Shown here: positions 14,384 through 20,160 of the stretch, piece by piece
Numbering within the stretch: position 1 is the stretch's first letter
Layout of the letters: every line of letters starts with the position of its first letter
NCBI GenBank assembly: GCA_947383875.1
Contig: CANDEX010000025.1
Coordinates: 1-20,160 of the forward strand
Reading direction: 5' to 3'
DNA: 20,160 nt
DNA from: an uncultured Azospirillum sp.
GTDB lineage: Bacteria; Pseudomonadota; Alphaproteobacteria; RF32; CAG-239
Made by a program: the position numbers and the translations under genes
Notes under the pieces: model-generated
The model's database searches: none
Seen by the model: only the letters and a program-made list of their open reading frames with translations
Told to the model about the DNA's origin: nothing

Positions 14384-16843
14384 ATGACAGAAGATAATGC
14401 AAAAAGCAAACTCACATTATCAGGAAAATCGACACTTACCCTGAAAAATCTGGGTGACAGAGCACAATCTCGCGAAGGCAAAAAGATGGTGCAGGTAGAA
14501 GTGCGCAAAAAGAGAGTTATTAATCCGAATGCTGCGGCAGAAAATAATGTTAAATTGGACGAAGCGACGGCAATGAAGCTTAAGTTAATTGCCGAAGCTA
14601 AGGAGCATGAGGCTCGTCGTCGTCAGGAGGAAGAAGAGAAACAACGCCGCCGTCAAGAGGAACGTGAGCAGGAAGAAAAAGAGCGTTTGGCGCGTCAGGA
14701 AGAAGAAAAAGCTAAAAAAGCAGAATTTGCTCAAGATATTAAGGTTGCTGCTCAGAAAAGTGTTTCAACCGCTGAACAGGAAGACAAATCGTTTAAATCC
14801 AAGGAGAAAAAATCCAGAGATTATGACGAAGATGACGATACTTCTTCCGCTAAAAAATTTCATAAAGCTGCTGATTCTGAAAAAAGCAGGGATGATGCTT
14901 TTGAGCAGGATCGCAAAAAAGTTACTAAGCGTAGTTTTGAACCTCAGCGTCGCGGCGGTAAGGTTAATTTGCACAATATTATGGGCGGAGATGATGACGA
15001 TGATGATTATGGCTTTGGTGCCCCGCGTCGTCGTTTTAAAAAGAAGCAACCCAAGCCTGTTCAGCAAGTTCAACCTCAGGAGAAGGTAATTAAAGAGGTA
15101 ATTATTCCTGAAATTATCACCGTTCAGGAGTTGGCTAACCGTATGGCTGAAAAAAGTGCTGAGGTTATCAAAAAACTGATGGCTTTAGGGGTTATGGCTA
15201 CGATTAACCAACCGATTGATGCTGATACGGCGCAGATTGTGGTTGAAGAATTGGGACATAAATTTAAACGCGTCGCTGATAGTGATGTGGAAGATGCCAT
15301 TAAAGGTGCAGAAGATACACCTGAACAGATGTTGCCCAGAGCTCCGGTGGTGACGGTTATGGGACACGTTGACCATGGTAAAACGTCTTTGTTGGATGCT
15401 TTGCGTGAAACAAATGTTGTGGCTCGCGAAGCCGGTGGCATTACCCAACATATCGGTGCTTATCAGATTTTCACGCCGAACGGGGATAAAATTACTTTCA
15501 TTGATACCCCCGGACACGAGGCATTTTCTGAAATGCGTGCCCGCGGTGCTAAGGTAACGGATATTGTGGTTTTGGTGGTGGCAGCCAATGATGGTATCAT
15601 GCCGCAAACAGTTGAAGCTATTCGTCACGCTCAAGCTGCTGAAGTTCCTATCGTGGTTGCTATTAATAAGATTGATTTGCCGGGTGCTGATCCGATGAAA
15701 GTCAAAACAGCCTTGTTACAGCATGGTATTGCCGTAGAAGAAATGGGTGGTGATTCTTTGTGTGCTGAGGTTTCGGCAAAAAAACGCATTAATATCGACA
15801 AACTGCTGGAAGCCATTTTGCTGCAAGCAGAAATTCTGGATTTGAAAGCCAATCCGAATCGTATTGCCGAAGGTACGGTTGTTGAAGCTAAAATGGAAAA
15901 AGGACGCGGTTCTGTTGCTACGGTTTTGGTTCAGCGCGGTACGCTTAAAATCGGTGATATTTGTATTGCCGGTAAGGAATGGGGGCATGTTCGCGCTATG
16001 TTTAACGAACGTGGACAGAAGGTTCATGAAGCTGGTCCGGCTACTCCGGTTGAAGTATTGGGCTTGCAGGGAACACCGGCTGCCGGTGATGATTTTACCG
16101 TTGTTGCTGATGAAAATCAGGCGCGTGAAGTAACAAACTATCGTATTCGCAAAGAGCGCGATGCGAAGTTGGTGAAGAGTGCTAAATCCGCGATGGAGCA
16201 AATGCTGGATAAGATTAAATCAGGTGAAATTAAACACTTGCCGGTTATTATCAAGGCTGATGTTCAAGGTTCTATCGAAGCAATTGAAGGCACTCTGAAT
16301 AAATTATCTACGGATGAAGTCAGCGTTCAGATTTTGCATTCAGCCGTCGGTCCGATTTCCGAATCTGATGTTACTCTGGCAAAAGCTTCAAATGCCTTTA
16401 TTATCGGTTTTAACGTTCGTGCTATTCCGCAGGCTCGAGATATGGCTCGTCGCGATGGTGTTGATATTCGTTATTATTCGATTATCTATGATGTTGCCGA
16501 TGATGTGAAAAAAGGTTTGGAGGGTATGCTCTCTCCTGAGCTGAAAGAAAAGATTCTCGGTTATGCTGAAATTCGTAATGTCTTTAACATTACCGGTGTT
16601 GGTAAAGTGGCCGGCTGTATGATTACCGAAGGTTTGGTCAAACGTGGTGCCAAAGTCCGCTTGCTGCGTGACAACGTGGTTATTCATGACGGCAGCCTCG
16701 GTCAGTTGAAACGCTTTAAAGAAGATGTCAAAGAAGTTAAAGACGGCTATGAATGCGGTATGAGCTTTGAAAACTACAATGACATTCAGGTTGGTGATTT
16801 TATTGAGTGTTATGAGATAGAGGCTATTGCCGCCAAATTATAA
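14384..16843 (+). CDS. infB: Translation initiation factor IF-2
   Basis: 819 aa. GTPase that brings fMet-tRNA to the 30S start site and promotes subunit joining. The N-terminal region (1-240) is low complexity, with long K/E/R coiled-coil-prone helices (about 65-115), a run of six Asp near residue 205 and a basic RRRFKKKQ patch. The IF2 N2-like domain is at about 245-300. The G domain has G1 GHVDHGKT (327-334), G3 DTPGHE (374-379) and G4 NKID (428-431). C-terminal beta-barrel and C1/C2 domains follow ([63 protein letters not shown]). Length is slightly short for alphaproteobacteria because the N-terminal tail varies. GGAG lies 10 nt upstream. Confidence 0.97.
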   Translation: MTEDNAKSKLTLSGKSTLTLKNLGDRAQSREGKKMVQVEVRKKRVINPNAAAENNVKLDEATAMKLKLIAEAKEHEARRRQEEEEKQRRRQEEREQEEKERLARQEEEKAKKAEFAQDIKVAAQKSVSTAEQEDKSFKSKEKKSRDYDEDDDTSSAKKFHKAADSEKSRDDAFEQDRKKVTKRSFEPQRRGGKVNLHNIMGGDDDDDDYGFGAPRRRFKKKQPKPVQQVQPQEKVIKEVIIPEIITVQELANRMAEKSAEVIKKLMALGVMATINQPIDADTAQIVVEELGHKFKRVADSDVEDAIKGAEDTPEQMLPRAPVVTVMGHVDHGKTSLLDALRETNVVAREAGGITQHIGAYQIFTPNGDKITFIDTPGHEAFSEMRARGAKVTDIVVLVVAANDGIMPQTVEAIRHAQAAEVPIVVAINKIDLPGADPMKVKTALLQHGIAVEEMGGDSLCAEVSAKKRINIDKLLEAILLQAEILDLKANPNRIAEGTVVEAKMEKGRGSVATVLVQRGTLKIGDICIAGKEWGHVRAMFNERGQKVHEAGPATPVEVLGLQGTPAAGDDFTVVADENQAREVTNYRIRKERDAKLVKSAKSAMEQMLDKIKSGEIKHLPVIIKADVQGSIEAIEGTLNKLSTDEVSVQILHSAVGPISESDVTLAKASNAFIIGFNVRAIPQARDMARRDGVDIRYYSIIYDVADDVKKGLEGMLSPELKEKILGYAEIRNVFNITGVGKVAGCMITEGLVKRGAKVRLLRDNVVIHDGSLGQLKRFKEDVKEVKDGYECGMSFENYNDIQVGDFIECYEIEAIAAKL

Positions 16844-16846
16844 AAG

Positions 16847-16952
16847 GCGGTTTTGCAAAAGGGATATCATGCTGGTTATTTTATCGCTCGTGTAGCCAGA
16901 TGTACACGTCGCTCAAAAATAACGGCGCAGCATATCCCTTTATCAAAACTGC
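16847..16952. repeat. Long imperfect palindrome B (106 nt) in the infB-rbfA gap
   Basis: It begins 3 nt after the infB stop. Paired steps are GCGGTTTTG (16847-16855) with CAAAACTGC (16944-16952); AAAGGGATAT (16858-16867) with ATATCCCTTT (16932-16941); GCTG (16871-16874) with CAGC (16928-16931); GTTATTTT (16875-16882) with AAAATAAC (16916-16923); CGTGTA (16889-16894) with TACACG (16903-16908). The loop is GCCAGATG. The internal loop before the tip carries TCGCTC on both sides (16884-16889 and 16909-16914). Size and shape match palindrome A, though the arm sequences differ. No T-run follows. The remaining 64 nt to rbfA hold only its ribosome site. Confidence 0.72.
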
Positions 16953-17016
16953 AGGGGGAGAAGAGCCTGTATAACTAAAGGTAGTCAGAAAGTTTTTTAT
17001 GTAGAGGAATAAAAAA

Positions 17017-17415
17017 ATGGCCATTAAAGAACAGTCGCAGAGACAATTGCGTGTTGGGCAAGAGATTAAGAAGATTATTGCCGGAGAGATTCAGCATGAT
17101 AATGTGCGGAATCTGGAGGGAATCGAAACAATGGTGACAATTACCGAGGTTCAAGTATCTCCGGATTTGAAATATTGCAATGTTTATTTCATTTCTTCCG
17201 ATAATGATAAAAATAAGGAAGTGATGGGCGGTTTGCAATTGGCGGCCGGACATTTTCGTAAGGTTATCGGGCGTAAGACTTCTTTGCGCTATGTGCCGGA
17301 AATTAATTTCCGTTTGGATGACACTTTTGCGGAAGTTGATAAAATCGAACGGTTGCTGCATGATCCTAAAGTGCAGGAAGATTTACAAAAACCGGATGAA
17401 CCGGAAGAAGAATAA
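17017..17415 (+). CDS. rbfA: 30S ribosome-binding factor RbfA
   Basis: 132 aa. Binds the 30S subunit near the 16S rRNA 5' helix during maturation and cold adaptation. The single KH-like domain is clear: RQLRVGQEIKKIIAGEI, then ITEVQVSPDLKYCNVYFISS, and the closing LRYVPEINFRLDDTFAEVDKIERLL, the family signature. A short acidic tail (PDEPEEE) follows. AGAGGA sits 8 nt before the ATG. It is the last gene of the plus-strand block: a strong terminator begins 2 nt after the stop. In most bacteria truB follows directly; here about 2.1 kb and two other genes intervene. Confidence 0.94.
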   Translation: MAIKEQSQRQLRVGQEIKKIIAGEIQHDNVRNLEGIETMVTITEVQVSPDLKYCNVYFISSDNDKNKEVMGGLQLAAGHFRKVIGRKTSLRYVPEINFRLDDTFAEVDKIERLLHDPKVQEDLQKPDEPEEE

Positions 17416-17416
17416 G

Positions 17417-17445
17417 AAAAAGCCTCCATTAGGGAGGCTTTTTTT
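17417..17445. terminator. Bidirectional intrinsic terminator after rbfA
   Basis: AGCCTCC (17421-17427) pairs with GGAGGCT (17433-17439) around a five-base loop, flanked by an A-run on the left and a T-run on the right. It ends the secB/rimP-rbfA transcription unit and, read from the other side, the convergent hydrolase gene ending at 17451. Confidence 0.9.
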
Positions 17446-17450
17446 ATGGG

Positions 17451-18329
17451 TTAAACGCTTTTTTGAATAGCTTGCTGTTTTTGCATGTATTCTTGAGCTT
17501 TGTTTGCCAACCAATTATAGATTTTTTGCATCTTTTCATCACCTCGGGCGGCAAAATCTTCGGGGTGCCATTGAATACATAAAATGTTCTTTTCATCATT
17601 GCCCCAAGCTTCAGGGGTGCCGTCGGCGGTGGCGGCGTAAATCTTTAAATCTGATATTTTATCATTGGGGAGCATAGCTTCTTTATGGCGGGAATTGGTT
17701 TCAATATGTCCGCTTCCGAGGATGTCGGCCAGTGGTGTGTTCGGGTAAATAAAGACTTCGTGGGCTTCCAGGTCTTTGGTTTTGTGTTCCAGTGACGTTT
17801 GGGTATATTCTTTAAGATTACGATACATTTTCATGCCGTGTATTCCACCCAGCATTTGGGCTCCGGCGCAAATGCCTAAAATCGGTAAGCCGTCCTGCTC
17901 AGCCTTTATGATTGAAGTGATGTAAGCATATGAGCGGCTTCCCGGTTTGTCTTCTGTGGTTTTGAGCGGATCGGTATAAAATTCGTTTGGCGAATTGAAT
18001 GAGCCGCCGGGCAAAATTAAGCCGTCAACGCCATTCATTTGGGACAAGTTGTCATCGTAAGTTAAAAAGCGAAGATTGGTTCCGGATTGGACAATGGCTT
18101 TGGCATAAGGTATATCAATCGTATAATACCCTTTTTCACGCCCGAGAAGAAAAGCGACGGTTGGGGCATTTGAAGTCGGAACTTTGCATTCCAAACGAGC
18201 ATAGTCTTCTTTTTTCAGGCTGAGCGAAGGAGTGATATTTTGTGCTGTCAGCGCTTCGATTATCTCGTCTTTAACACCGAATGCATTATATTCGGGCAGA
18301 TAATCAAGATATATTTGTTTGGTTTTCAT
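17451..18329 (-). CDS. Class-I glutamine amidotransferase-like hydrolase (peptidase C26, gamma-glutamyl hydrolase type)
   Basis: 292 aa, cytoplasmic. Residues of the triad are visible: Cys154 in the nucleophile elbow GICAGAQ, and His255 and Glu257 in WHPED. LILPGGSFNSPNEF resembles the LPGG block of PuuD-like gamma-glutamyl-GABA hydrolases. C26 members cut gamma-glutamyl bonds in polyamine breakdown or folates; the substrate here is not defined. About 65 N-terminal residues (MKTKQIYLDYLPEYNAF onward) precede the usual start of the fold and match nothing I know. The frame extends to 18386, but that start would lie in the -35 box. The ATG at 18329 has GGAG 7 nt upstream, so it is preferred. No polyamine genes are nearby. 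It is transcribed alone from a strong promoter. Confidence 0.78.
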   Translation of the reverse strand: MKTKQIYLDYLPEYNAFGVKDEIIEALTAQNITPSLSLKKEDYARLECKVPTSNAPTVAFLLGREKGYYTIDIPYAKAIVQSGTNLRFLTYDDNLSQMNGVDGLILPGGSFNSPNEFYTDPLKTTEDKPGSRSYAYITSIIKAEQDGLPILGICAGAQMLGGIHGMKMYRNLKEYTQTSLEHKTKDLEAHEVFIYPNTPLADILGSGHIETNSRHKEAMLPNDKISDLKIYAATADGTPEAWGNDEKNILCIQWHPEDFAARGDEKMQKIYNWLANKAQEYMQKQQAIQKSV

Positions 18330-18357
18330 GGACGTTCTCCGAATCTTCTTAAAACAC

Positions 18358-18386
18358 AGTATATTGCAAGACGGCTCTTTTGTCAA
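18358..18386 (-). promoter_or_regulatory. Strong sigma-70-like promoter for the C26 hydrolase gene
   Basis: On the minus strand, a perfect TTGACA (18386-18381), 17 bases, then TATACT (18363-18358, 5/6). This is the best promoter match in the window. Transcription would start near 18351, about 22 nt before the chosen ATG. It excludes the longer reading frame starting at 18386. Confidence 0.68.
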
Positions 18387-18391
18387 AAATA

Positions 18392-18419
18392 TTGCATTAC
18401 GTGAAAAACTGTTTATAAT
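18392..18419 (+). promoter_or_regulatory. Possible promoter for the unknown 324-aa protein gene
   Basis: A perfect TATAAT (18414-18419) lies 16 bases after TTGCAT (18392-18397), giving a leader of about 30 nt. The -35 is weak. It lies directly beside the divergent C26 promoter, leaving 5 bp between the -35 boxes. Confidence 0.42.
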
Positions 18420-18455
18420 ACCCTTTGATTGTTTAATTATTAAATTTTTAAGATT

Positions 18456-19430
18456 ATGGAAATTATGAAAGATTATGAACTGCGCCGCTGCGGTTCACAG
18501 ATTGTTTTTCGCCGTTTTATGAAACCGTTTGGTCAGTTTGAAACGGAATTTGTTGCAAACGAAGTTGTTAAGACCGATATTCCCGGACTGACAGTTCTTA
18601 AACGAGGCTTTAGCACTTATGCTTTGTTGCGGGAAAACGAGCAGACCTGTGTAAAGTATGAGTGCGTTGATTATATTCTCAGGAACGGACTTATTTTATT
18701 TCGGGTAAATAAGTGGTATTGGTGGCGTGACGACTTTGAGCGTATTTTGTTGGGCATGGCAATTGATAACCAAGGTCTCTTGTTTTTAAAAACGACTGAT
18801 TTCGGCGATGTTTTCAGCTATTTTTCAGAGGGAAAGCCCGCGCAACTTTGCGTCAAAATACTTGAACCGCTGCAAGCTAAAGAAGCCGGCTGCCTGACGG
18901 CCGATATCTGCCGCATTTTAACGGACGAGGGCTGGCGTTATGTTAGTGTTATTTCTAAATACGAACAGGAATTGGCCGGGGGCTTCTTTGGCGAATATCA
19001 GAAAAAATATAAGGTTATCCTGAGTGAGAAGCCGTATGCCTCAATAGCGGATTATTATCATTTTGTGAAGACGTTTCAAAGCAGCAAGTCCGGTTTGGGC
19101 AGGGTTGCGGATTTTGAAGAAAAATTTGCGGCAGCCCTTTGGGAAGGAAAGGAACCATTCTTTGACGTGACTTTATGGCCTTCATTTACCGATTGCGGTG
19201 AAAATTTCGGCGTTAAGGTTATTGCCTGGACTCGAAAAATGTTTGAGGGTGAAACCAAAGGCGTTTACCTCGTGTTGGCAAAAGATGTGTCATATAAGCA
19301 GATTGCCGATGAGGTTGAAATAGGGCAGTTTAAAGACAATGCTTGTTTGTTCATCCGTTATGAAGGCAAGGAGGATAAAATTGTTTATCAGCCAAAATTT
19401 ATCGGAGCTAAATTGAAGTTAATCAAATAA
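18456..19430 (+). CDS. Uncharacterised soluble protein
   Basis: 324 aa; not recognised. No signal peptide or membrane helix is seen. The N-terminal 130 residues look beta-rich and aromatic (FRVNKWYWWRDDFERILLGM, then LFLKTTDFGDVFSYFSEGKPA). The middle is mixed (LTADICRILTDEGWRYVSVI, SIADYYHFVKTFQSSKSGLG). The C-terminal part is again strand-like (VKVIAWTRKMFEGETKGVYL and a basic end, FIGAKLKLIK). No catalytic motif or repeat stands out. Codon use resembles its neighbours, and a promoter before it and a terminator after it support a real single-gene unit. The start could be ATG 18456 or ATG 18465; neither has a strong Shine-Dalgarno. It stands between rbfA and truB, which are normally adjacent. 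Confidence 0.7.
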   Translation: MEIMKDYELRRCGSQIVFRRFMKPFGQFETEFVANEVVKTDIPGLTVLKRGFSTYALLRENEQTCVKYECVDYILRNGLILFRVNKWYWWRDDFERILLGMAIDNQGLLFLKTTDFGDVFSYFSEGKPAQLCVKILEPLQAKEAGCLTADICRILTDEGWRYVSVISKYEQELAGGFFGEYQKKYKVILSEKPYASIADYYHFVKTFQSSKSGLGRVADFEEKFAAALWEGKEPFFDVTLWPSFTDCGENFGVKVIAWTRKMFEGETKGVYLVLAKDVSYKQIADEVEIGQFKDNACLFIRYEGKEDKIVYQPKFIGAKLKLIK

Positions 19431-19461
19431 AAAAAAGCACTTCTTTGGAAGTGCTTTTTTT
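19431..19461. terminator. Intrinsic terminator after the unknown 324-aa gene
   Basis: GCACTTC (19437-19443) pairs with GAAGTGC (19448-19454) around a TTTG loop, with A-run and T-run flanks that extend the stem. It starts right after the TAA at 19428-19430. It separates this gene from truB, which therefore needs its own promoter or read-through. Confidence 0.9.
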
Positions 19462-19462
19462 G

Positions 19463-19491
19463 TTGCCAGCTGTTTGGATATCCTTTAAGAA
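19463..19491 (+). promoter_or_regulatory. Possible promoter for truB
   Basis: TTGCCA (19463-19468, 5/6) and TAAGAA (19486-19491, 3/6) are 17 bases apart, in the 49 nt between the terminator and truB. Transcription from here would leave a leader of only about 13 nt, just including the AAGGA ribosome site (19499-19503). Confidence 0.28.
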
Positions 19492-19510
19492 AGAAAAAAA
19501 GGAATGAAAA

Positions 19511-20160
19511 ATGAGACATAAAAAAGGTGAAAATCTTAACGGCTGGCTAATTGTTGATAAGCCGCGAGATATGGGGTCAACGCAGGTGGTGAATCTGACG
19601 AGACGATTGTTTAATGCCAAAAAAAACGGCCATGCCGGAACGTTGGATCCTTTTGCGACCGGAATTCTGCCAATTGCTTTTGGTGAGGCAACGAAGCTGT
19701 TGCCTTATGTTACAGACGGTCGGAAAGAATATGAATTTGTTATTCAGTGGGGAAAGGCAACCAATACCGATGATTCCGAAGGGGAGCTTATCGGCGAATC
19801 GGACAGGATTCCCTCGCGTGAAGAAATATTGGGCGTTATTCCGTCTTTTATCGGAAAGGTGGTGCAAATTCCTCCGGCGTATTCAGCGATAAAAATCAAC
19901 GGACAGCGGGCTTATCAGTTGGCTCGTAAAGGGGAAGAAGTGTCTATTCCCGAACGGGTGATTGATATTTATGATTTGGAACTGTTGGAAGAATTGCCGA
20001 ATCAACAGGCGAAGTTTCGCGTGGAATGTTCAAAAGGGACATATGTGCGTACGCTGGGGCATGATTTGGCTGAAAAATTAGGAACTTGTGGCTATTTACA
20101 GGAACTGCGGCGCACAAAATGCGGTCAATTCGGTCTTGAGTCGAAAATTTTACTGGAAAA
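19511..20160 (+). CDS. truB: tRNA pseudouridine-55 synthase TruB (partial, 3' end beyond window)
   Basis: 216 codons to the right edge with no stop. Converts U55 of the tRNA T-loop to pseudouridine. It starts LNGWLIVDKPRDMGSTQVV; the catalytic Asp46 is in GHAGTLDPFATGILP. KEYEFVIQWGKATNTDDSEG, then IPPAYSAIKINGQRAYQLAR, and KGTYVRTLGHDLAEKLG complete the catalytic domain. The C-terminal PUA-like part is mostly outside. AAGGA lies 7 nt before the ATG. A six-codon frame (19504-19521) overlaps the start but is probably not used. TruB normally belongs to the rbfA operon; here it is cut off by two genes and two terminators. Confidence 0.95.
   Translation, partial: MRHKKGENLNGWLIVDKPRDMGSTQVVNLTRRLFNAKKNGHAGTLDPFATGILPIAFGEATKLLPYVTDGRKEYEFVIQWGKATNTDDSEGELIGESDRIPSREEILGVIPSFIGKVVQIPPAYSAIKINGQRAYQLARKGEEVSIPERVIDIYDLELLEELPNQQAKFRVECSKGTYVRTLGHDLAEKLGTCGYLQELRRTKCGQFGLESKILLE

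Noticed and set aside
14589..15089. 166-codon alternate frame inside infB
   Set aside because: K/R-rich shadow of the repetitive IF-2 N-terminal region.
18330..18386. Longer start for the C26 hydrolase
   Set aside because: It overlaps a near-perfect promoter, and the ATG at 18329 has a well-placed GGAG.
19504..19521. Six-codon frame overlapping the truB start as a leader peptide
   Set aside because: It shares the ribosome site with truB and has no regulatory codon run.
1..20160. CRISPR arrays, transposases, integrases, tRNA or rRNA genes
   Set aside because: None found by reading both strands; the palindromes lack regular repeat-spacer structure.

Overview
The window is a 20 kb stretch of a moderately AT-rich alphaproteobacterial chromosome, dense in housekeeping genes. 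The assignment rests on gene content and order. It has the rimP-nusA-ylxR-infB-rbfA-truB translation block, a YlxR protein fused to an L7Ae-like domain, a terminator hairpin just before rimP, a Tim44-MltA-Smr operon beside secB and a PraR-type XRE regulator, and an AmpG muropeptide permease. I cannot name the genus. A low-GC, host-associated or uncultured alphaproteobacterial lineage is my inference.

Layout. 1-284: the tail of an XRE-type regulator, then a bidirectional terminator. 283-3338 (minus strand): cysK, then a prephenate dehydrogenase gene, then lptG. 3438-6009: a secreted Sel1-repeat protein (+), the coupled pair gmk and NUDIX (-), and an SDR oxidoreductase (+). 5969-7276 (-): ampG. 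7475-7939 (+): a PraR-like regulator. 7936-10850 (-): a tightly overlapped four-gene operon running Tim44-like protein, mltA, an unknown membrane protein, then an Smr-domain protein. 10926-17445 (+): secB, a rimP leader with an intrinsic terminator, then rimP, nusA, ylxR, infB and rbfA, closed by a strong terminator. 17451-19461: a class-I glutamine-amidotransferase-like hydrolase (-) and an unrecognised 324-aa protein (+), which lie between rbfA and truB. 19511 to the edge: truB (partial).

How the genes work together. The plus-strand block supplies ribosome maturation (RimP, RbfA), transcription elongation and termination (NusA), translation initiation (IF-2), tRNA modification (TruB) and export chaperoning (SecB). 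MltA cuts peptidoglycan to anhydromuropeptides and AmpG imports such products, so the window holds two parts of the cell-wall recycling route in separate operons. LptG belongs to the LPS export machine.

No complete new defence or mobile system is visible: no transposase, integrase, CRISPR array, tRNA or rRNA was seen. No gene-free stretch exceeds 300 bases. The least ordinary items are two imperfect palindromes of about 106 nt in the nusA-ylxR and infB-rbfA gaps, the rimP leader terminator, a NUDIX box with a Glu-to-Lys change, the interruption of rbfA-truB, and two uncharacterised proteins.
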